Notes under the pieces: model-generated | Databases searched by the model: none | Told to the model about the DNA's origin: nothing | The model's input: the letters and a program-made list of their open reading frames with translations, nothing else | Shown here: positions 51,170 to 59,131 of the stretch, piece after piece | How the letters are laid out: the number at the start of each line of letters is the position of its first letter | How positions within the stretch are numbered: the stretch's first letter is position 1 | Made by a program: the position numbers and the translations under genes | Assembly (NCBI RefSeq): GCF_008973465.1 | Contig: NZ_WBXN01000004.1 | Location: 5,682,501-5,746,500, forward strand | DNA: 64,000 nt | Direction: 5' to 3' | DNA from: Streptomyces sp. SS1-1 | GTDB taxonomy: Bacteria; Actinomycetota; Actinomycetes; Streptomycetales; Streptomycetaceae

Positions 51170-51176
51170 CTTGCCC

Positions 51177-52385
51177 ATGACCAGTCCCGCGCACATCGCC
51201 ATGTTCTCCATCGCCGCCCACGGCCACGTGAACCCCAGCCTCGAGGTGATCCGCGAACTCGTGGCGCGCGGGCACCGCGTCACCTACGCCATCCCGCCGG
51301 CCCTCGCCGAGAAGGTCGCCGCGACCGGCGCCGAGCCGAAGCTCTGGAACTCCACGCTGCCCGGCCCCGACGCCGACCCGGAGGCGTGGGGGAGCACCCT
51401 GCTGGACAACGTCGAGCCGTTCCTGGCCGACGCGATCCAGGCCCTCCCGCAGCTGACCGAGGCGTACGAGGGCGACGAGCCCGACCTCGTCCTGCACGAC
51501 ATCACCTCCTACCCGGCCCGTGTCCTCGCCCACCGCTGGGGCGTGCCCGCCGTCTCGCTGTCCCCGAACCTCGTCGCCTGGGAGGGCTACGAGGAGGAGA
51601 TCGCCGAGCCCATGTGGGCGGAACCGAAGAAGACGGAGCGCGGGCAGGCGTACTACCGGCGCTTCGAGAACTGGCTGAAGGAGAACGGCGTCGATCTGCA
51701 CCCCGACCCGTTCGCCGGCCGCCCCGACCGCTCGATCGTCCTCATCCCGCGCGCCCTCCAGCCGAACGCCGACCGGGTCGACGAGCGCGTGTACTCCTTC
51801 GTCGGCGCCTGCCAGGGCGACCGCACCGCCGAGGGCGACTGGCGGCGGCCGGCCGGCGCCGAGAAGGTCGCGCTCGTCTCCCTCGGCTCGTCGTTCACCA
51901 AGCAGCCGGCGTTCTACCGGGAGTGCGTGCGGGCCTTCGCCGGACTGCCCGGCTGGCACCTCGTGCTCCAGGTCGGCCGGCACGTCGACCCCGCCGAGCT
52001 CGGGGAGATCCCGGCGAACGTCGAGGTGCGCGACTGGGTCCCGCAGCTGGCGATCCTCCGGCAGGCCGACCTGTTCGTCACCCACGCCGGCGCGGGCGGC
52101 AGCCAGGAGGGCCTGGCCACGGCCACCCCGATGATCGCCGTACCGCAGGCCGTCGACCAGTTCGGCAACGCCGACATGCTCCAGGCCCTCGGCGTCGCCC
52201 GGCACATCCCGACCGAGGAGGCCACCGCGGAGGTCCTGCGCGAGACGGCCCTCGCCCTCACCGCCGACCCCGAGGTCGCCCGCAGCCTGAAGGACATCCA
52301 GACGGAGATGGCCCAGGAGGGCGGCACCCGACGGGCCGCCGACCTGATCGAGGCGGAGCTGGACGCCGCCCGCGCCTGGGCATGA
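51177..52385 (+). CDS. mgt: Macrolide glycosyltransferase
   Basis: 402 aa, GT1 fold. IAMFSIAAHGHVNPSLEVI is the acceptor-side start with the catalytic His, and VRDWVPQLAILRQADLFVTHAGAGGSQEGLATATPMIAVPQAVDQFGNA is the donor-binding motif of UDP-glucose enzymes (OleD/Mgt group, HAGxGG and the terminal DQFxNA). It inactivates macrolides by glucosylating the desosamine 2'-hydroxyl. ATG 51177 is taken because the TTG at 51141 lies in the -35 box. Convergent with the MMPL gene and separated from it by a terminator. Confidence 0.93.
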   Translation: MTSPAHIAMFSIAAHGHVNPSLEVIRELVARGHRVTYAIPPALAEKVAATGAEPKLWNSTLPGPDADPEAWGSTLLDNVEPFLADAIQALPQLTEAYEGDEPDLVLHDITSYPARVLAHRWGVPAVSLSPNLVAWEGYEEEIAEPMWAEPKKTERGQAYYRRFENWLKENGVDLHPDPFAGRPDRSIVLIPRALQPNADRVDERVYSFVGACQGDRTAEGDWRRPAGAEKVALVSLGSSFTKQPAFYRECVRAFAGLPGWHLVLQVGRHVDPAELGEIPANVEVRDWVPQLAILRQADLFVTHAGAGGSQEGLATATPMIAVPQAVDQFGNADMLQALGVARHIPTEEATAEVLRETALALTADPEVARSLKDIQTEMAQEGGTRRAADLIEAELDAARAWA

Positions 52386-52395
52386 CACGGCGGAA

Positions 52396-52423
52396 CCCGC
52401 CGGCTCCCTGAGGAGTCGGCGGG
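52396..52423. terminator. Bidirectional terminator after mgt and MMPL genes
   Basis: Stem CCCGCCG with CGGCGGG, a single G/T mismatch bulge, inner stem CTCC with GGAG, loop CTGA. It sits between the mgt stop and the MMPL stop. Eleven base pairs in total. Confidence 0.8.
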
Positions 52424-52449
52424 CCCCGGTGTCCGGACGGCCGGGCGGG

Positions 52450-54717
52450 TCAGACCGGCACGCGCTCGCCCTCGTCGTCCCGGGCCGGGGGCTGGGCCAC
52501 GGCCTCCGGGGACTCGTCGTGGGTCAGGTCCGGGAGGCGGTGCAGCCACTTCGGCAGGTACCAGTTGCGCTCGCCCAGCAGTGCCATCACCGCCGGGAGC
52601 AGGACGCCCCGGATGATCGTGGCGTCGATCAGGACCGCCGCCGCCAGGCCCACGCCCATCTGCTTCATGGACTGCATCGACAGGGTGCCGAAGATCGCGA
52701 AGACGGCGACCATGATGACGGCGGCGCTGGTGACGACGCCGGCCGTGGTGACCACGCCGTGCTGGATGGCGTCCTTCGTCGTGCGGCCGCGCAGCCGCGC
52801 CTCACGGATCCGCGAGACCACGAACACGTGGTAGTCCATCGACAGGCCGAACAGGATCACGAAGAGGAACAGCGGCAGCCAGGTGATGATGGCGCCCACG
52901 CCCTCCGCGCCCACCAGGGAGGCGCCCCAGCCGTGCTGGAAGACGGCGACCAGGATGCCGTACGCCGCGCCCACCGACAGCAGGTTGAGCACGATCGACG
53001 TGGCGGCGATCGTCAGGGACCGGAAGGACAGCAGCATCAGACCGAAGGCGAAGACCACGACGAACGCGAAGACCGGGACGACCGCTCCGGCCAGCTGGTC
53101 GTTGAAGTCCTTCGACCCCGCGACCTGACCGGTGATCGGCGCCTCCAGGCCGTCGACCTTGCCGAGGGTGGCCGGGCGGACCTCGTCACGGAGCTTGTCG
53201 AGGCTCGCGCCCGCCTTGTCCAGGTCGGAGCCGCCCACCAGCGGGACGTAGACGAAGGCGACGTTCTGCGCGTCGTGCAGCCTGATGTCGACCGGGCCGC
53301 GCGAGGCACCCGAACCGACCGCCTGCTCACGGAAGGCGGCGAGCGCCGACTTCACCTCGGGCGCGTTGATGTCGTCCGCCTTGACGACGACCTCGGCCGG
53401 CTCGGAGCCGCCCGGGAACGCCTCGTTGACCCGGTTGTACGTCTGCACGATCGGCAGCGAGTCGCCGAACTCCTGGTCCAGCGTGAGGTTCTGGGTCTTC
53501 ATGCCGACCGCGGGCGCGGCGACGGCGAGCAGCGCGCCGGCGGCCACCACGACCGAGACGACGGGACGGGCCAGCACCGCCTTGAGCACGGCCGACCAGA
53601 AACGGCTCTCCCGGTTCGCCCGGCCCTTGTCACGGCGCAACCGGCTCTGCGGGTGCAGGAACGGGATCCTGCCCTTCTCGACGCGCTCACCCAGCAGGGA
53701 CAGCAGCGCCGGCAGCACGGTGACCGAACCGACCATGGCGACCGCGACGACCATCAGCGAGGCCAGGCCCATCGCCTCGAACTCGGCGAGACCGGTGAAC
53801 AGCATGCCCGCCATCGCCACGCACACCGTGACACCCGAGACGATGATCGCGCGGCCGCTGGTGGCGGCGGCGACCCGCAGGGCCGTCTGCGCGTCCCGGC
53901 CGGCCTCGCGCTCCTCGCGCTCGCGGCGCAGGTAGAACAGGCAGTAGTCGACGCCGACGGCCAGACCCACCAGCAGCATCACGGAGTTCGCGGTGTCGGA
54001 CATCGGCATGACGTGGCTGACGATGCCCATCAGGCCCATCGTCGCCATGATCGCGGTGATGGCCAGCAGCACCGGCAGCAGCGCCGCCACCAGCGCGCCG
54101 AAGGCGATGAGCAGAATGCCGAGGGCCACCGGAACCGCGGAGTACTCGGCCTTCTGGAAGTCGTCCCCGAACGCGTCGTCGAACGTCTTCATCATGCTGG
54201 CGCCGCCGATCTCCTCGATCCGCAGCGAGCCGTGGTCCTTCTGGACCTCCTCGACGGCCTTCAGCACGGGCTCGACCCGCTCGCCGGCGGTGTCGGAGTC
54301 GCCGCGCATGTCGAACTGCACCAGGGCGCTGCGGCCGTCCTCGGAGATGGTCTTCGTGTCGTACGGGGACGTCACGTCCCGGACCTCGCCGGTGCCCTGC
54401 ACCGCCTTCACGACCGCGTCGACCGCGTCGCGGAACGCCGGGTCGGTGGCCTTGAGGGACTTGTCCTTCGCCTGGATCAGGACGGTCTCACCGGCCGGCT
54501 CCTCGATGCCCGCGTCCTCGATGATCCGGGCGGCGGTGTGGGTCTCCCCCTTGAGCTGGTCGCTGTCCGTCACGTCGACCCGGCCCGCCGCGGAACCGAG
54601 GCCCATCGCCAGGGCGACGAACAGCACCCAGATCCCGACGGCGGTCCATCGATGCCGGGCGCTCCAGCCGCCGGCGCGAGCGGCGAGCCCCCGCACTCGC
54701 GTCTTCGTGTTCCCCAT
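52450..54717 (-). CDS. MMPL-family RND transporter
   Basis: 755 aa with about 12 membrane segments in two repeats. LLVGLAVGVDYCLFYLRRERE and LFGLSMDYHVFVVSRIREARLRG are the two conserved MMPL signatures carrying the proton-relay Asp and the Tyr pair in the TM4/TM10 regions. Extracytoplasmic porter loops lie at about 45-190 and 410-530. MMPL proteins export lipids, siderophores or drugs. Nearness to erm and mgt suggests a resistance role, by inference only. ATG 54717 is followed by a basic head (NTKTRVRGLAARAG). Confidence 0.93.
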   Translation of the reverse strand: MGNTKTRVRGLAARAGGWSARHRWTAVGIWVLFVALAMGLGSAAGRVDVTDSDQLKGETHTAARIIEDAGIEEPAGETVLIQAKDKSLKATDPAFRDAVDAVVKAVQGTGEVRDVTSPYDTKTISEDGRSALVQFDMRGDSDTAGERVEPVLKAVEEVQKDHGSLRIEEIGGASMMKTFDDAFGDDFQKAEYSAVPVALGILLIAFGALVAALLPVLLAITAIMATMGLMGIVSHVMPMSDTANSVMLLVGLAVGVDYCLFYLRREREEREAGRDAQTALRVAAATSGRAIIVSGVTVCVAMAGMLFTGLAEFEAMGLASLMVVAVAMVGSVTVLPALLSLLGERVEKGRIPFLHPQSRLRRDKGRANRESRFWSAVLKAVLARPVVSVVVAAGALLAVAAPAVGMKTQNLTLDQEFGDSLPIVQTYNRVNEAFPGGSEPAEVVVKADDINAPEVKSALAAFREQAVGSGASRGPVDIRLHDAQNVAFVYVPLVGGSDLDKAGASLDKLRDEVRPATLGKVDGLEAPITGQVAGSKDFNDQLAGAVVPVFAFVVVFAFGLMLLSFRSLTIAATSIVLNLLSVGAAYGILVAVFQHGWGASLVGAEGVGAIITWLPLFLFVILFGLSMDYHVFVVSRIREARLRGRTTKDAIQHGVVTTAGVVTSAAVIMVAVFAIFGTLSMQSMKQMGVGLAAAVLIDATIIRGVLLPAVMALLGERNWYLPKWLHRLPDLTHDESPEAVAQPPARDDEGERVPV

Positions 54718-55073
54718 GAGGGCCTGCCCCCTGTGGTCGCGGCGACGACCCCCTGCCGTCACCTTTCGTCTCTCGACGCTATGGCCGGGGCGGAACGGTC
54801 TCGTCGTGCTGCCCGGTGAAGTGCGGCGGGCGGACCTCATCCCCTCGTACGCCGGGAGCTCCGCTCAGGGGAGGACGGCGGCCCCTTACATCTATCCCGG
54901 GCGGTCGGGGACATCGATCAGGGATCGACTTCCGGGACGAGTGGGGACGACCGGGACGCCGGCGCTTGTGCTTCGTGCTGACCGGTAAGTAACTTACGGT
55001 TGCGGCCGTCGTGCCCACCCCCACGGGGCACGACGGCCGTACGAACGCCCGCGCACCGCCATAAGGTGGCCGG
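54718..55073. other. Divergent intergenic region, 356 bp
   Basis: Between the MMPL and DUF1697 genes. No gene seen. The palindrome GTAAGT-A-ACTTAC at 54985-54997 (6-bp arms, 1-bp centre) is the main feature and looks like a TetR-type operator; it is 268 bp from the MMPL start and 77 bp from the DUF1697 start. Confidence 0.5.
54985..54997. promoter_or_regulatory. Palindromic candidate operator
   Basis: GTAAGT A ACTTAC, a perfect 13-bp palindrome in otherwise GC-rich DNA, in the divergent region ahead of the MMPL exporter. No TetR gene is adjacent, so a distant regulator would be required. Confidence 0.4.
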
Positions 55074-55622
55074 ATGACGACGACGTACGCGGCGCTGCTG
55101 CGCGGCATCAACGTGGGCGGCAGCCGGAAGGTCCCCATGGCCGACCTGCGCGCCCTGCTGACCGGCCTCGGACTCGACGGCGTCCGCACCCACCTCCAGA
55201 GCGGGCAGGCCGTGTTCACGGCCGCGCACGGCGACGAGGACTCCCTCGCCGCCGACATCACCGCGGCGATCGAGAAGCGCTTCGGCTTCCCCGTGGACGT
55301 GATCGTCCGCGACCACGCCTATCTGAAGACCGTCGCCGACGCCTGCCCGTTCCCCGCGGACACCCTGGAGGGCAGGCAGCTCCACGTCACCTACTTCTCC
55401 GCGCCGGTGGACGCCGCGCGCTTCGCCGAGATCGACCCGGCGGCGTATCTGCCGGAGGAGTTCCGGCTCGGCGACCGCGCGCTGTACCTGTACGCCCCGG
55501 ACGGCCTCGGCCGCTCCAAGCTCGCCGAGGCCCTGGCGCGCCCCCGGCTCACCAAGGGCCTGATCGCGACCAGCCGCAACTGGAACACCGTCGTGAAACT
55601 CGTGGAGATGACCGGTGCCTGA
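55074..55622 (+). CDS. DUF1697 family protein
   Basis: 182 aa. TYAALLRGINVGGSRKVPMADLRALL and THLQSGQAVFTA match the DUF1697 signature (YxALLRGINVGG, LQSGNVVF). The C-terminal segment RSKLAEALARPRLTKGLIATSRNWNTV is also typical. Function unknown. Its last eight bases overlap the next gene, and with the ketopantoate reductase downstream it forms a three-gene unit. Confidence 0.87.
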   Translation: MTTTYAALLRGINVGGSRKVPMADLRALLTGLGLDGVRTHLQSGQAVFTAAHGDEDSLAADITAAIEKRFGFPVDVIVRDHAYLKTVADACPFPADTLEGRQLHVTYFSAPVDAARFAEIDPAAYLPEEFRLGDRALYLYAPDGLGRSKLAEALARPRLTKGLIATSRNWNTVVKLVEMTGA

Positions 55623-55986
55623 CCGTGACCCCGCCGTTCAGGCGGCCGTCGAGGGCGAGTTGAGACTGCTGGACCCCGAGGTCCGCCGCTCCCCGGAACT
55701 CCTCGGGGCCCTGCTGCACCCGGAGTTCCACGAGGTGGGCTCCTCCGGCCGGCTCTGGGACCGGGCGTCGACGATGGCCCGGCTGCCCCTGGACACCGAC
55801 CCGCACCGGTACGTCGTCACCTCGCCCCTCCGGGGCGCCCGGCTCGCCCCCGACGTCGTCCACCTCGTCTTCGACACCGAACGCGACGGGCTCCGCGTCC
55901 ACCGCAGCTCGCTGTGGCGGCGGACGGACGCGGGGTGGCAGATGTACTTCCACCAAGGAACGCCGTACGGCGGGGAAGAGGCATGA
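55615..55986 (+). CDS. DUF4440/SnoaL-like (NTF2 fold) protein
   Basis: 123 aa. EGELRLLDPEVRRSPELLGALLHPEFHEVGSSGRLWDR and SSLWRRTDAGWQMYFHQGTPY fit the DUF4440 NTF2-like domain: an N-terminal helix, then a curved sheet ending in the WxxYxHQGTP strand. Ligand or substrate unknown. The GTG start overlaps the DUF1697 stop by eight bases, and the ATGA overlap couples it to the reductase. Confidence 0.8.
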   Translation: MPDRDPAVQAAVEGELRLLDPEVRRSPELLGALLHPEFHEVGSSGRLWDRASTMARLPLDTDPHRYVVTSPLRGARLAPDVVHLVFDTERDGLRVHRSSLWRRTDAGWQMYFHQGTPYGGEEA

Positions 55987-57008
55987 GCGTGCGCTACGTC
56001 ATCATCGGGGCCGGAGCCGTCGGAGGCGTCGTCGGCGGACGGCTCGCGGAAGCCGGGCACGAGGTCGTCCTCGTGGCGCGCGGCGCCCACCACGACGCCC
56101 TACGGGACCACGGTCTGCGGCTCAGGGTCCCCGAGGGGGAGCTGATCCTGCGCATACCCGTCGTCGACGGCCCGGACGCCCTCGGGGAACTGCGCCCCGA
56201 CGACGTCCTCGTCCTCGCCGTGAAGACCCAGGACACCGAGGCGGCGGTGCGCGCCTGGGGCCCGGCACCGGTCGCGGGCGGCGGTACGGCCGCCGAACGG
56301 CTGCCCCTGGTCTGCGCGCAGAACGGCGTCGAGAGCCAGCGACTGGCCCTGCGGCTGTTCCGGCGGGTGTACGGCGTCTGCGTCTGGCTGCCCTGCACCT
56401 ACGTCGAACCGGGCGTGGTCTCCGCCGCCGGCGCGCCCCTGACCGGCATCCTCCACCTCGGCCGCCATCCGCACGGCACCGACGAGACCGCCCGGCGCAT
56501 CGCCGCCGACCTGGAGAAGTCCCACTTCGAGGCACCGGTCGTGCCCGACGTGGGGCGCTGGCAGTACGCCAAACTGCTGGCCAACCTCGGCAACGCCGTG
56601 GAGGCACTGACCGGGCCCGTCGCCGGCGACGAGGCCATGGCCCTGCTGGGGCGGGTGCAGGAGGAGGGCAGGGCCGCCCTGGAGGCCGCCGGGATCGCGT
56701 ACGCCACCCCCGAGGAGCAGCGGGCCGTCCGCGGCGACAAGGTCACCCTCGTCCCCCTCGACGGCGTCCCACGCGGCGGCGGCTCCTCCTGGCAGTCCCT
56801 CGCCCGGGGCACCGGCACGATCGAGTCCGACTACCTCAACGGCGAGATCACCCTCCTGGGCCGCCTGCACGGCGTCCCCACCCCCCTGAACGAACTCCTC
56901 CAGCACCTCGCCGCCACCTTCGCGCGCGAACACCGGGAGCCGGGGTCGATGCCGGTGGCGGAACTGGTACGGCGCGCGGACGAGGCGACCGCCCACACGG
57001 CCGGCTGA
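55983..57008 (+). CDS. Ketopantoate reductase family (PanE/ApbA) oxidoreductase
   Basis: 341 aa. NAD(P) motif YVIIGAGAVGGVVGGRLAEAGHEVVLVARGAH at the N-terminus, catalytic-domain Lys in RWQYAKLLANLGNAVEAL, and NGEITLLGRLHGVPTPLNELL at the end. In family members the reaction reduces 2-dehydropantoate to pantoate, but many paralogues with other 2-oxoacid substrates exist, so panE is not assigned. ATG 55983 overlaps the preceding stop. Confidence 0.87.
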   Translation: MSVRYVIIGAGAVGGVVGGRLAEAGHEVVLVARGAHHDALRDHGLRLRVPEGELILRIPVVDGPDALGELRPDDVLVLAVKTQDTEAAVRAWGPAPVAGGGTAAERLPLVCAQNGVESQRLALRLFRRVYGVCVWLPCTYVEPGVVSAAGAPLTGILHLGRHPHGTDETARRIAADLEKSHFEAPVVPDVGRWQYAKLLANLGNAVEALTGPVAGDEAMALLGRVQEEGRAALEAAGIAYATPEEQRAVRGDKVTLVPLDGVPRGGGSSWQSLARGTGTIESDYLNGEITLLGRLHGVPTPLNELLQHLAATFAREHREPGSMPVAELVRRADEATAHTAG

Positions 57009-57487
57009 CCCGGCCTCCGGCGCCGAGCGCCGCCCGTAAGGGCATGCCACCCCGAGATGCGTCCGCCTCTGCCGCGCGCCGCACGACCCTGCCCGGCGTC
57101 GGCATGTACGGCGCCAAGGCGCGGGCTGGCCGGGCTGAGGTGCCGGCCCGGTGACAGGATGTCCGGCGTCGTCGGGTGGCGCGAACGAGGCGGCAGCCGT
57201 CAAGACCGGTCTGCGGGCCGCGTCGTAGCGGTGCAGAAGCAGGCGCACCACCTCGAGCATGACCGCGCCCGCCGCGCCGCGCGATTTGGCCCGGCGTCGG
57301 CACGTGCGGCGCCACGGCGCGGACTGGCCGGGCTGAGGCCGGGGCGTACCGGTCCAGCAGGAGCCGCGCCACCCCGAGCACGCCCGCGTCGGCCGGGCCC
57401 CGCGTGATCCGGTCCGGCAGTCGACCCGGTGCCAGGACGTACGGTGCCACGGGTGCGTGCGGACGAGGCCGGCCGCCCCCGCAGGGC
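57009..57487. other. Gene-less stretch of 479 bp, mostly decayed cbiX copies
   Basis: Lies between the convergent reductase and CbiX genes. It contains no intact gene: about 410 bp of it are degenerate duplicates of the end of cbiX (listed separately). A minus-strand frame through it gives CbiX-like fragments in shifting phases. Confidence 0.7.
57040..57452 (-). repeat. Degenerate tandem copies of the 3' end of cbiX
   Basis: The phrase CCCGGTGCCAGGACGTACGG (57633 on, inside cbiX) recurs from 57425. Diverged versions with CCCGGCGTCGG start at 57290 and 57092. The adjacent part TCGTAGCGGTGCAGCAGCAG (true gene, near 57529) recurs as TCGTAGCGGTGCAGAAGCAG near 57222. On the minus strand the copies still encode LLLHRYDAARRPVLTA and APYVLAPGRLPDRI-like pieces. 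At least three copies are visible, with unequal periods of about 198, 135 and 208 bp. Confidence 0.85.
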
Positions 57488-58225
57488 TCAGGCGCCCAGC
57501 GCCGTCAGTACCGGCCTTCGCGCCGCGTCGTAGCGGTGCAGCAGCAGGTGGGCCACCTCGGGGGCCGCTCCCAGCACGTCCGCGAGGACGTCCGCGTCCG
57601 TCGCGCCCCGCGCGATGCGGTCCGGGAGGCGGCCCGGTGCCAGGACGTACGGTGCCACGGCCACCCGTGCGCAGCCGAGGGCGCGCAGTTCGCGGACCGC
57701 GTCCTCGGTGCGGGGAAGGGCGGCGGAGGCGAACGCAGGCCGCACGGCGCACCAACCGGTGTGCCGCCACTCCCGCGCGATTTCTGCGATCACTGCGATC
57801 GCCTCCGGGTCGGTGGACCCCGCCGAGGCCAGCACGACCCCGGTCGAGGACTTGTCGGCGGGCGTCAGGCCCGCCTCGTACAGCCGCCGTTCCAGGGCGG
57901 AGAGGAGCAGCGGCGACGGGCCGAGGACCTCCGCCTGCCGGATCCGCAGCCTCGCCGGCGCCTCCCGCAGCACCGCCGGGATGTCGGCCTTCGCGTGGAA
58001 GGCGCGCGTCAGCAGCAGCGGCAGCGCCACGACGTCCCGGACGCCCTCGGCGGCCAGCGACTCCAGCACGCCCCCCACGGACGGCACGTTGAAGTCCAGG
58101 AACCCGGTCTCCACGCGCAGACCGGGACGCAGCGCGCGCACCCGCCGGACGAGGGCGTGCACGGTCGCGGCATGCCGTGGGTCACGGCTGCCGTGCGCGA
58201 CGACGAGGAGGACCGGCTGGGACAC
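57488..58225 (-). CDS. Sirohydrochlorin chelatase (CbiX/SirB type)
   Basis: 245 aa. LLVVAHGSRDPRHAATVHAL carries the first metal-binding His, and VVALPLLLTRAFHAKADIP the second (FHAKxD). These enzymes insert Fe (or Co) into sirohydrochlorin to make sirohaem, the cofactor of sulfite reductase, so it fits the end of a sulfur operon. GTG 58225 has AAGGAG eight to nine bases upstream. Its 3' end is duplicated downstream. Confidence 0.9.
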   Translation of the reverse strand: MSQPVLLVVAHGSRDPRHAATVHALVRRVRALRPGLRVETGFLDFNVPSVGGVLESLAAEGVRDVVALPLLLTRAFHAKADIPAVLREAPARLRIRQAEVLGPSPLLLSALERRLYEAGLTPADKSSTGVVLASAGSTDPEAIAVIAEIAREWRHTGWCAVRPAFASAALPRTEDAVRELRALGCARVAVAPYVLAPGRLPDRIARGATDADVLADVLGAAPEVAHLLLHRYDAARRPVLTALGA

Positions 58226-58231
58226 GGGAGT

Positions 58232-59131
58232 TCAGCTCCTTGCCAGCAGACCGCGGCCGCGCAGCACCCGGCGCTCCAGCGGACTGAAGATCAGCAGGTC
58301 GATGGCGATGCCGACGACCAGGATGAGCAGGATGGCGAAGAAGACCATGGGCATGGAACTGGTGTTGCGGCCATTCTCCAGGAGCTGGCCGAGGCCCACG
58401 CCCAGGTCGGGGGAGGACGCGATGATCTCCGCGGCCATCAGCGACCGCCAGGAGAACGCCCAGCCCTGCTTCAGACCGGCGAGGTAGCCGGGCAGCGCGG
58501 CCGGCATCACCACGTGCCAGGTGCCCTTCAGGCCCGTCGCACCCAGCGTGCGGCCGGCCCGCAAGAACAGCGGCGGCACCTGGTCGACGCCCGACACCAG
58601 CCCGTTGGCGATCGAGGGCACCGCGCCCAGCAGGATCACCGCGAACATCATGCGGTCGTTCAGGCCGAGCCAGATCACGGCGGGCGGCACCCACGCCACG
58701 GACGGCAGCGACTGCAGCCCGGACAGGATCGGCCCGATCGCCGCGCGCACGAACCGCACCCGGGCGACGATCAGCCCGAGCGGGGTGCCGATGGCGAGCG
58801 CCAGCAGGAAGCCGAGCAGACCGCGCGAGACCGACGTCCAGATGTACTGGTGGAGGGTGCCCTCCAGCCACGACTCGCGCAGCTCGTCCCACACGGCGGC
58901 CGGCGGCGGCAGCTTGGTCGGGTCGTCGGCGATCCCGGACGACACCAGGAACTGCCAGAGCGCGAGCACCAGCACGACGGCGACGGCCGGCGGCAGCACC
59001 TTCTGTGTCAGCGTCCTGCGGAACGGCGTACGGCCACCGCCGCCGTCCGCCGTCTCCAGGGCGTCCAGGCCCGCCTCGAGTCCGGCGAGATCGGTGCCGT
59101 CCTTGGCGGCGGTCGTCTCAGTGCTGGCCAT
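58232..59131 (-). CDS. Sulfonate/nitrate-type ABC transporter permease (SsuC family)
   Basis: 299 aa, six membrane segments. The EAA-type loop is ATGLKGTWHVVMPAALPGYLAGLKQGWAFSWRSLMAAE, and GLQSLPSVAWVPPAVIWLGL precedes it, as in SsuC/TauC/NrtB. It forms the channel for the binding protein and ATPase encoded just upstream. ATG 59131 overlaps the ATPase gene by 14 bp; the six-residue longer start at 59149 is possible. A seven-nt gap separates it from the chelatase. Confidence 0.9.
   Translation of the reverse strand: MASTETTAAKDGTDLAGLEAGLDALETADGGGGRTPFRRTLTQKVLPPAVAVVLVLALWQFLVSSGIADDPTKLPPPAAVWDELRESWLEGTLHQYIWTSVSRGLLGFLLALAIGTPLGLIVARVRFVRAAIGPILSGLQSLPSVAWVPPAVIWLGLNDRMMFAVILLGAVPSIANGLVSGVDQVPPLFLRAGRTLGATGLKGTWHVVMPAALPGYLAGLKQGWAFSWRSLMAAEIIASSPDLGVGLGQLLENGRNTSSMPMVFFAILLILVVGIAIDLLIFSPLERRVLRGRGLLARS

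Noticed and set aside
51141..51176. TTG start for mgt giving 12 extra residues
   Set aside because: The TTG lies in the -35 hexamer and the extra codons are the promoter palindrome; the ATG at 51177 fits the family start.
55983..57008. Genuine panE for pantothenate synthesis
   Set aside because: The family is right, but no pantothenate genes are near and many paralogues use other substrates, so the symbol was not assigned.
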